Position numbers and translations under genes: made by a program. Source: Acanthaster planci (Eukaryota > Echinodermata > Asteroidea > Valvatida > Acanthasteridae). Taken from it: DNA of 16,587 nt. This document shows, in pieces, positions 11,001 through 16,587 of the stretch. The stretch spans positions 998,110-1,014,696 of the forward strand of contig NW_019091401.1 of the NCBI RefSeq assembly GCF_001949145.1, read 5' to 3'. The notes below the pieces were generated by a model that saw only the letters and a list, made by a program, of their open reading frames with translations, did not search any database and had not been told where the DNA came from. Within the stretch, counting starts at the first letter, position 1. Each line of letters begins with the position of its first letter.

Positions 11001-11722
11001 TAAGAGTATTGTGAAGACGGATATTGGCATTTTGTTTTTAACTGCAAATAATAACCTTTGGACTTTGATGAGCTGTAAAAACAGGTTCTATCAGTATTGT
11101 GGAAGAAGAAGGTTATTTGGATCAGCTAGCTGAAATACTGGTAAGGTTTTAAAAAGCATTTTTCATACTAAAAGAATTTTTGCTAATTATTTTACAGTAC
11201 ATTGTTATATTTCCAATTATTAAATTCCCAAAATAAATAGCCGAAAACTTAATAATCAATAAAAAAATAATATTCAGATATTTGGCACAGTCTTATATGA
11301 ACATGTACTGAATGTGTAAATACATGTATATGGGGGAGACATGTACACATGTGCAGCACCCATGACGGTGTACATGTACATAAATAAGCAGCGATGTTTG
11401 CATGTATGCATATACAAACATGTACCGGTACATGTAAATATTTGTAAACAAAATTATGTGAATGCTTGCGTGAATTTAATTTCCAGCCTTTTCATAGCAG
11501 TAATATTTTGTACTTTGGGAGAATTTCTTTTTTTTACCAACCAAATATTAAGCACCACACCAGTGTGCAGTGTGCACACATCAAGCCAAAAAATCCACAC
11601 ATCGCTGCCATAGTGTTATAAATAAAATCTGTCTATTTTTCCATTTATCTTCATTGAAAAAAAATTGCATTGATTGCTTACGCTGGATCACTGTCAACAT
11701 AGCTCCCGTTCATCTGCCACAT
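1966..11722 (-). CDS. Partial six-exon gene for an unnamed coiled-coil protein
   Basis: Coding segments on the minus strand are 11722-11682, 7346-7093, 6528-6270, 5277-5085, 2506-2421 and 2008-1966 (876 nt, 292 codons). All five introns begin GT and end AG, and the phases fit at every junction. The predicted protein starts MWQMNGSYVDSDPAPFNK. Residues 1-65 are Pro/Asn/Gln/Ser-rich and probably disordered. Residues about 70-292 are rich in Leu, Glu, Arg, Gln and Lys and read as long amphipathic helices, that is, a coiled coil. No signal peptide, membrane segment or catalytic motif is seen. The C-terminus is missing because the last exon ends in phase 0 at a donor and the next exon was not found. 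The layout (short disordered head, then VEERL-type helices) recalls FAM81 or CCDC154 proteins, but that is memory-based and weak. A cytosolic scaffold or cytoskeletal role is inferred from composition only. Confidence 0.8.
2009..2420 (-). other. Intron between coding exons 5 and 6
   Basis: The intron is 412 bp, splits a codon 2+1, and has a GTAGAG donor and a weak pyrimidine tract before the acceptor. It contains TACATGTA sites near 2132, 2267 and 2351 and no other feature. Confidence 0.65.
2421..2506 (-). CDS. Coding exon 5: coiled-coil segment
   Basis: The exon is 86 nt and encodes residues 250-278 (part). The acceptor is atttccccctcag|ATT and the donor is GCCAG|GTAGAG. The peptide IARYRIQCSDQELNSDKN continues as LTQLRLQMSAS once the split codon is completed by the next exon. 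It is too short to stand out by length. The support is the strong acceptor, phase 0 match to exon 4, phase match to exon 6, and helical, polar composition. Confidence 0.75.
3350..3600 (+). mobile_element. 251-bp TIR-bounded element with an internal tRNA-like head
   Basis: The ends are imperfect inverted repeats of 31 bp (3350-3380 and 3570-3600) that match at 26 positions. Both start TAATTTTTA and share TTCTGCCCTTACA or TTTTGCCCTTACA. A TA target duplication is possible if the first TA is counted outside. Inside lies a tRNA-Leu/Ser-like sequence with an A box near 3438-3451, a B box GGTTCGAGTCC at 3483-3493, a perfect T arm (GTGGG/CCCAC) and a D stem (GTC/GAC). The acceptor and anticodon stems do not pair, so it is not a functional tRNA. 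It can be read as a MITE carrying a SINE head, a SINE inserted in a MITE, or a SINE with terminal repeats. Confidence 0.6.
3431..3503 (+). repeat. tRNA-derived SINE-type promoter region, copy 1
   Basis: The sequence gaTGGTCGAGTGGTTAAGAC matches the D arm of a leucine or serine tRNA. GTGGGTTCGAGTCCCAC is an intact T arm, and together these are the type 2 RNA polymerase III promoter boxes. The spacing between the boxes (about 45 bp) is tRNA-like. The 5' and 3' acceptor strands pair at only about three or four of seven positions, so cleavage into a working tRNA is unlikely. Confidence 0.65.
3664..3905 (+). mobile_element. Diverged second copy of the tRNA-derived element
   Basis: From about 3727 to 3830 it aligns with 3410-3512 (shared GGCCAGCyAACCCC, GGCAAGCTC, GAGTGGT, then the T arm and GTAAG or CTAAG). 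The B box GGTTCGAGTCC is at 3802-3812 with an intact T arm at 3799-3815. The A box (3757-3772) has a mutation and a one-base loss. The right part, CTTGGACAA through AAAGGGCGAACC, also corresponds to copy 1. The inverted ends are very weak (3664-3683 against 3884-3903), so the element boundaries are uncertain. Confidence 0.5.
5085..5277 (-). CDS. Coding exon 4: coiled-coil segment
   Basis: The exon is 193 nt and encodes residues 185 (part) to 249. The acceptor is aacctgacag|A and the donor is CCTG|GTGAGT. It reads IAELRNDFDESNRLREQL, then TTTLVDEVRAIKGKVDTYQ, then HDVKERTKRLEEDNRTL. The heptad pattern continues without a break from exon 3. It ends in phase 0, matching exon 5, which also starts in phase 0. 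An additional exon of length divisible by three in the following 2.6-kb intron is therefore not excluded by phase. Confidence 0.86.
5278..6269 (-). other. Intron between coding exons 3 and 4
   Basis: The intron is 992 bp, splits a Lys codon 2+1, and has a GTGAGT donor. No repeats, RNA genes or extra exons were recognised. It contains no TACATGTA. Confidence 0.75.
6270..6528 (-). CDS. Coding exon 3: charged coiled-coil segment
   Basis: The exon is 259 nt and encodes residues 99 (part) to 185 (part). The acceptor is ttcctccccag|GG and the donor is CCAA|GTGAGT, both strong. The sequence is rich in Gln, Arg, Glu, Ala and Leu, for example ELKQSHLRSDEALQGERQAR, LIGQLGARLKRAEERV and VARRDQQLAK. Leu, Ile and Val recur at three- and four-residue spacing. 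No helix-breaking proline occurs. It is among the most GC-rich stretches of the window. The antisense frame also stays open over most of the exon, a shadow of the coiled-coil codon usage. Confidence 0.87.
6529..7092 (-). other. Intron between coding exons 2 and 3
   Basis: The intron is 564 bp, splits a Gly codon 1+2, and has a GTACTA donor and a ttcctccccag acceptor. Nothing else was recognised in it. Confidence 0.75.
7093..7346 (-). CDS. Coding exon 2: Pro/Asn/Gln-rich linker into first helix
   Basis: The exon is 254 nt and encodes residues 14 (part) to 99 (part). The acceptor is a good pyrimidine tract ending ctcacag|G, and the donor is AGAG|GTACTA. The first half (PFNKFGPAPLPAINP, then Ser/Gln/Pro/Asn-rich) looks disordered. 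It contains an IVPIGGRRSQ segment. From about residue 70 the sequence becomes helical with heptad-like spacing (NRLRQVEERL, then ALLEEVVRLRG). It is clearly GC-richer than the flanking introns. The only reading frame open across it is the one that joins exons 1 and 3. Confidence 0.85.
7390..7651. repeat. Degenerate short tandem array of AAGTCATCA-type units
   Basis: The plus strand carries many irregular copies of AAGTC followed by A/T-rich variants: AAGTCTTCAC, AAAGTCATTATC, AAAAGTCCATGA, TAAGTCATCACAC, AAGTCATCTTAAGTCATCATCACAAGTCC is the densest part (near 7600). Units are about 9-18 bp and diverged. It sits directly upstream (on the gene strand) of the acceptor of coding exon 2, so it forms the 3' end of the first intron. 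Confidence 0.6.
7944..8160 (+). pseudogene. Decayed coiled-coil ORF, possibly retrotransposon ORF1
   Basis: One plus-strand frame reads MDKLDDSFDAVI, a stop, F, a stop, then SKITDLENHLKKLQKLTPL and IQKAGKIT. After a one-base shift it continues DHLENLENWKDSVAKITSRK. The short leucine heptads with LEN repeats resemble the coiled-coil part of LINE-type ORF1 proteins, where a LEN or LENRSRR segment follows the coil. The stops and frameshift show it is not functional. Antisense frames on the gene strand are shadows. The assignment is inferred from style only. Confidence 0.35.
8746..9450. repeat. Foldback cluster of partial inverted and direct repeats
   Basis: The left arm 8812-8949 is an inverted copy of 9272-9423 (about 138 against 152 bp, clearly similar throughout). 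The segment 9007-9095 is a direct repeat of 9376-9450 (shared TTTGGATGCTTCCATATTTA and the AGAGGTGCTCTTT end) and an inverted copy of about 8813-8858. The segment 9091-9153 is an inverted copy of 8750-8811. So three partial copies of one unit are present, one minus and two plus. No coding capacity or clear terminal motif is visible. A foldback or MITE-like family with a nested rearrangement is likely. Confidence 0.7.
11338..11437. repeat. Cluster of ACATGT/TACATGTA motifs
   Basis: Within 100 bp occur ACATGTACACATGTG, GTACATGTACATAA, CATGTATGCATATAC and ACATGTACCGGTACATGTAA, the last being an almost perfect 20-bp palindrome. It lies inside the first intron, close to the start-codon exon. Confidence 0.65.
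11682..11722 (-). CDS. Coding exon 1, start-codon exon
   Basis: It encodes MWQMNGSYVDSDP plus two bases (GC) that join the first base of the next exon to make Ala14. The donor reads GC|GTAAGC. The ATG has A at -3. An in-frame TAG lies 18 bases upstream (11743-11741), so this ATG is the first possible start if the exon runs through that point. An alternative is a splice acceptor ending at the same TAG (tttctag|ccag), which would put five more codons or untranslated bases before the ATG. The exon was chosen because its phase and its composition fit exon 2 exactly. It lies 4.3 kb upstream of exon 2, so an intervening exon cannot be excluded. The promoter and transcription start were not identified. 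Confidence 0.62.
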
Positions 11723-11822
11723 CTTGCTGAAGTTGTCTGGCTAGAAAGTACCCCTGTGCAGCAATCATGCGTGTGGGCTGAGCAGCAAGGTCCTCATGTT
11801 ACAACACACTGTCAAAAATAAT
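11723..11822 (-). promoter_or_regulatory. Probable 5' leader or upstream sequence of the coiled-coil gene
   Basis: Directly upstream of the proposed start codon. It contains upstream ATGs, one opening a ten-codon ORF and one (ATG ATT GCT) opening a 24-codon ORF that overlaps the start in another frame and ends inside exon 1. If these bases are transcribed they would form upstream ORFs. Possible acceptors at tttctag (next to 11741) and tttttgacag would remove them. No TATA box was seen. Confidence 0.25.
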
Positions 11823-12688
11823 GGTGAGACAGGAACATGTAAGACAGGGTACTGGTCTCCACCACCACTGCACAAACCACAGTGAAGAGTTGGTTGAGTT
11901 TGGGTGAAAATTATGAGTAGAAACAAATGTATACATACATGTACAGATGCCTAGATGACAACTGAAGTTTAGCACTGGCTGATGCTAATGGTCAATTAGC
12001 ATTATTAGCATTAAGGCCAAATACCACAACTCATTCATTTGGGAACCGAATTCAATGGGGTTTGCTGTATTGAAAGTAATGAATTGTACTTCTCAACTGC
12101 ATAAATGACAGGTTAGGGAGTGCTATTATGGTCATTTTTTTTCTTCTGGGACACCCTGTATTTGCTCAAACCAAATATCAAATTTGGCTTTATAGAAGGG
12201 AAGACAAGATGTTAACTTCTCACATGCAATGTCCTTCTTCAAATTAACATACTTTAGACTCGCATCAAACCTGTCAAACAATGGTTAAACCCACTGAAGA
12301 AAATTTCTTCGACCGGTAATTCTGAGACAGCACAAGAGTTTGCCAAACACACTTTGCTCAAACACACATCTGCAGAATTCCAATGATACTGAAAGTTACC
12401 AGGCATTTAATTTAGTTGCATTCAAAGAAAACAACTGAAATCAATACATGTACCGTACCTGACAGCAGTTTCTGACGAGGAACAGACATTCTGCAATAGG
12501 AATTATTACTTTCTCCAGCACATAACTGCACTACTGAGCACACATGGGTAACAGCCAACAATGGCCGTGTTACAAATGCTAAGCGGAGATGACAATAAAC
12601 CAACTATATTGATTTTCTTGCACTACGCTACACGTATGCTGTACCGTACCATACTAACACACAACCTCCAAGGGTAGGCTGTGCTGTA

Positions 12689-12733
12689 CACATGTACATG
12701 TACCTCAACTACATGTACATGTACAGCACATGT
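12689..12733. repeat. Cluster of TACATGTA palindromes
   Basis: The block reads ACATGTACATGTAC, a short spacer, then CTACATGTACATGTACAG and ACATGT. It can form a hairpin in either strand. It is the densest of the many TACATGTA sites in the window and lies about 1 kb upstream of the proposed start codon. Confidence 0.7.
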
Positions 12734-13505
12734 CTGGGAGCAAGCATCTGTCAAGAATTGTTGAACAACACTAGCTGGTAGCCGTGGAAACACGGCTTCC
12801 ACAACACCACGTACTTGGGCAAAAGGTCACATTAATTTAATATAATATAAAAACTGTAAGTATGGATTTCAGCCTGCATGAGATTGCATGAACTATACAA
12901 GTATATGGGCGGAGTGCATACAACGTGCACGCCATCAAAATTGGTCATTTTTCCCCATAGAAAAACAGCAAATACAAAATCACAGCTGGGAGTAAAGTAT
13001 ACAAACTTATGCACATGTATCATCAAGAAATCTGTAATAATCTGACTAAAGTTATTCACAATTTTTAGTTTAAAGATCCATGTACTGTACAAGTACATTA
13101 CTGCAGCATAAGGCCCTTTCCTTTTGTGGGTTCTTGTTTTCCCAATTTGTCAAACTAAGACAAGGGAGGAATGGTCACTTCTGTATTCAAGTATAAACAA
13201 TGTACATGTAATTCAACAAATTACTTCCAACTTGGTAGGACCAACAACTCAACTGCATTCCAGGGATCTATAACAATTCTGGCATCGGGCCAAGCGTTCC
13301 CTCCCTTCTGAATAAAAGCTTTTAACAATTATCAAATCTGGCATTGGGCTAAATACACGTATCTACTGCTATTTTTTTTAATACAACCTGTATACAAAAT
13401 CTAAACCATAATTTATTTACAGAGTTGTGGAGGGACCAGCATGCCAACTACCAATCAGCAAACTGGTAAAGAGAGTTTGGACTAACAGTTCATTGAATGT
13501 ATGCC

Positions 13506-13516
13506 GGGGGGGGGGG
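13506..13516 (+). repeat. Run of 11 G
   Basis: A mononucleotide G run in otherwise AT-rich DNA. Its length is likely to vary or be misread. Confidence 0.9.
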
Positions 13517-16500
13517 AACCAGCAGAGCATAGCAACTTACTAATGAGGGCATCGCTATAAAGCATGCTCATTACAATATCATTTTGTTCATGTCTCATCT
13601 CCAATGAACAGTATTATCATAATGAAAGATTAATCGTGAAACAACATTAATTGAACTTATGGGATATGAGTCATCATTACCAGGGAACGCAAAAGCATTC
13701 ATTCTCTGCTTTCACCGTGCACCTGTTGAAGAGAATTATGCAACAGCTTTTGCTCAATACACACAAGCAAAGGGAGTTTACGTTCTGCTGCTTATTAACC
13801 GTACATGAAAGCCTGGGTGAAATCCCAGGGTGTGGCACTTGCGTTGAGACTGCCCAACAAGAAAGCTGGCTGCTGCAAAACGAAGCTTTTGTTTTTCCTC
13901 CACCCGCCCCACCTATCAACACCAAGTTATCAAGTTTTAGGCTATTTTAGGTGTGTACTAAAGTTTATCTATTTTCAAAAACAATCGCAAACGATAATTA
14001 AGATTACACGTAACGGTTAAATAATGTTTTGTAATTACTCAAATGAACAAAGAAATGTGTAATGCTTAATTTGACAACTACATGTATGTATTCCAGGAAA
14101 ACATAGTTTAAATTTAATTTTATATCTAATTACAAATGTTTCATTTATGCATACAAATAAAATAAAAACTGTGAATTCCTAACCCCAGAACATCAAAAGC
14201 AAAAGAGCAGTTTGGGCTTATCTGTGACTCAGAAACCCATAAATGAATTTAATCCATTTGGCATTTGAAGACAACCAGAAAGTTGATGAAACGTTCTCAG
14301 TTTGTGATGTCGCAGTAAACACTGAACATGCTTGGTGCACATGTTAGGCAGTACCAATTTACTGAACCTGTCTCCTGTAAAAAAAATGCATGGAAGAAGC
14401 CCATTGTGGAAAGAGATGAAAACTGTAAACACATTTTTAAAACAAAGCATGGGTGTCAGTCTATGGAGCTCATCTTTTCTTCCTTCATAAACTCAATTTT
14501 GCACTCAAAATTCATGTACATGTATACAATACAGTCTCTGATGTACATGATGTGCAAACTTACATTTGTTGTTCACACAAAATTCAAACATTTAATTCTC
14601 AAACCCTTCATTTCATATTTTCCCCGAGCTATTTTGAATTTTTTGGGGAGAGGGGAGGGGACTCGCAAGGAAATTGATGATACACTGGGAGTATATGATT
14701 CGTGGCAAAGGGGGAAAACTGATTTTGCGGGCAAGTCTGTTGTTGTTAATTGTGGTTGTTTTGGTTTTTGGAAATTGTTTTCACCAAAGTCTGAATGTAA
14801 TCACATCAAGAGGTTGCAACACAATAAGCCACTTTGGAATTCCAACTGGTTGCCTGATCTCCTCCTATCCATCATGGGGGGCATACAGCCACCCAGGCCA
14901 GATGATCCCTTCCAAGCTACCACAAACCTGCTGAGCGAGAGCTTGCAGTCAGTCTCCTGCTGGCACATCCAAGCAAGTTAAGTACATGTATAATGCACAT
15001 TTATATTTACACAAGTTACGAGTAGTTTTTGAAACAGTTAAGTACAGCTGTTACCCACATTTACCGACCACATTTACCCAGAAACCTGACAGCACTGATG
15101 TTTCTAGGTTTAAACAAGTCTTACTACACGTGGACGTGTGTAAATTACTCAATTATTCAACCATTAGGCAGTGCTGTACCATATAGTATAGTTGAGGCTA
15201 TGTACATCTGTAGTCCTTGAATTAGAGGACTTTCCAATGAACTCTGACAGATGCATTCCTTTTGTAACTGTTCATCCTGTCACATCACATGAAAGGACTT
15301 GTGGCACAACACATGACAGCCCCCCTTACAACACTGCCACATGAGACCTGGGGGTACCTTGGGGATACCAGTGTACTTGACCATAAGTCGTGATTACCTA
15401 CGGTATAACTTGTAAAGGTAACAGGCACTGAATGATAACAAACACAATCCTGCAACTTCGGTTCTGTCACAAATCTGATTTTTAAGTCAGATTTAAGGTG
15501 TTACAAGATTTATCCCCCTTGAAGATATGAGAAATTAGTGCAAACAATTATCAAGTTTTTTGCTGTTTTCCCCAAAAGTCGAAAGATTATCCCCACTGTT
15601 TTTCAAATGTTTGAACTGAACCTTACAGGAACATTCAACTGCAGGATGCATCACTTTCGTTTTTATGATTTGTGACTTTGGAGGATATTTTCTAAGGGGT
15701 ATTAATTTTGAAATTGCACCCTGTGAATATGAATTCGTAATGCGAATATGAATTTGTCATGACAATGTAAGCAAGGAACCGAAGACAGGTGCAGAAAACA
15801 CATTTGGTTGACATGCTGACGCACAGCAAAGCATATCCACTGCCTTTGTGTAATATTTTAACCACTTCGCGCCAGGCCCATTTATCCCTGTTGATTCTGC
15901 TGGGCCAGGTGATTTTTTTTTCTGCTTTCAAAATTCTGTAAAAATTCATAACTTCATTTACTGGGTGTTTACACCAACACGAATGACTGTCTGGTGGCTA
16001 CTCTAATCTGACAGACAACATCTACTGACGCCCGAGTATTTCAGCCAGGCCAGCCGCCTTGTAAAAAGAGCCTCTAGAGATTGGGCAGTGTTATGCAAAT
16101 TTTTTTTGTTCCCAAAACCGGCACAGTGAGCACAACTGACATCTTTTCAATTGGGGCCACATTAGCAGCTCAGTCTTTTGTTCCGAGTACAATCTTTTGT
16201 TACAAGGCCCAGCTCTTGTCTGATTTCGGGCTCTCAAGCTCCGTGTATGAAGCCTGAGATGTGTCCAATACCGGGTCCCCCAGCAGCAAGTGGTCAGTTG
16301 GTTAAACCACTAATGTTAATGTTGGACACAATCAGCCAATCTGCTTGATTGACTGATTGCTCTACACAATTGGTACTAGTGCTGTAATGGGACTAGCCTA
16401 GTATATCCATACTCAAGTCTATGGGACCATAACGTGGCACATTGACTACAAATTAGCGTGCGACAACAACACATCATTAGAGCCTAGGTCTACTGGAAAC

Positions 16501-16587
16501 TACAAGAAGGACCTAGTTGACAGACGGGCGTCTATTAAATCCCTGACTAAAGGCGCCTTTCCACCTACATTTTTTGGGTGCGTTGCA

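Larger units (their letters stand above)
7347..11681 (-). other. First coding intron, about 4.3 kb
   Basis: The intron splits an Ala codon 2+1. It contains a degenerate AAGTCATCA array (7390-7651), a decayed coiled-coil ORF (7944-8160), a foldback cluster (about 8746-9450) and roughly ten TACATGTA sites, all right of 8700. It has two homopolymer tracts, one of 12 A near 9887-9898. Regions 8200-8740 and 9460-11680 otherwise show nothing I can assign. Whether another exon hides inside is open. Confidence 0.6.
11823..16587. other. Upstream flank with no supported gene
   Basis: The longest open frame in the whole window (plus strand, 14328-14981, 217 codons) lies here but shows no recognisable domain and crosses TACATGTA repeats, so it is not called. 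Visible sequence features are paired TACATGTACATGTA blocks at 12690-12735, a run of 11 G at 13506-13516, a near-direct repeat (TCTGGCATCGGGCCAA near 13278 and TCTGGCATTGGGCTAA near 13337), a small hairpin with 8-bp arms at 15471-15494, and a 12-bp palindrome AAAGGCGCCTTT at 16549-16560. Confidence 0.5.

Noticed and set aside
12148-12160. GGGACACCCTGTA, similar to ends of some mariner-type elements
   Set aside because: Only one short match, no partner inverted end and no transposase remnant seen nearby.
14328-14981. Longest open frame, 217 codons on the plus strand
   Set aside because: No recognisable domain, uneven composition, and it crosses TACATGTA repeats and a purine-rich tract. A 58-codon frame on the other strand at its right end is equally unconvincing.
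16290-16312. GTGGTCAGTTGGTTAAACC as another tRNA A box
   Set aside because: No B box follows at the right distance.
16483-16560. Inverted pair CTAGGTC/GACCTAG and palindrome AAAGGCGCCTTT as a transposon end
   Set aside because: Very short, at the edge of the window, with no partner visible.

Overview
This is eukaryotic, intron-rich, AT-rich DNA. It holds one recognisable protein-coding gene on the minus strand, with repeats and transposon remnants in its introns and flanks. There are no bacterial-type operons, rRNA genes or CRISPR arrays. The palindrome TACATGTA is very abundant, kilobase introns separate short GC-richer exons, and tRNA-derived repeats are present. Together these suggest a marine invertebrate genome, for example an echinoderm, hemichordate or lancelet, but the sequence alone does not fix the species.

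The gene is read right to left. I assembled six coding exons by hand: 11722-11682, 7346-7093, 6528-6270, 5277-5085, 2506-2421 and 2008-1966. Every intron is GT-AG and every junction keeps the reading frame, with codons split 2+1, 1+2, 2+1, 0 and 2+1. The joined frame has 292 codons with no stop and runs off the left side of the window. The product has a Pro/Asn/Gln-rich N-terminus of about 65 residues, then a nearly continuous, highly charged alpha-helical coiled coil. No signal peptide or membrane segment is seen, so it is probably a cytosolic or cytoskeletal structural protein. I do not recognise a specific orthologue. The layout is reminiscent of FAM81-type or CCDC154-type coiled-coil proteins, but this is unverified.

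Layout from left to right: 1-1965, intron or downstream DNA with one decayed peptide remnant near 980-1080; 1966-2506, two short exons; 2507-5084, an intron with two related tRNA-derived elements, the first enclosed by about 31-bp terminal inverted repeats; 5085-7346, three coiled-coil exons; 7347-11681, the large first intron, with a degenerate AAGTCATCA-type array, a decayed coiled-coil ORF that looks like retrotransposon ORF1, and a foldback cluster; 11682-11722, the start-codon exon; 11723-16587, upstream DNA with no gene I can support.

The main points for a second look are the spliced gene model with its remote first exon, the tRNA-like sequence inside a TIR-bounded element, the foldback cluster in which one arm has gained a TACATGTA block, and the abundance of TACATGTA itself.
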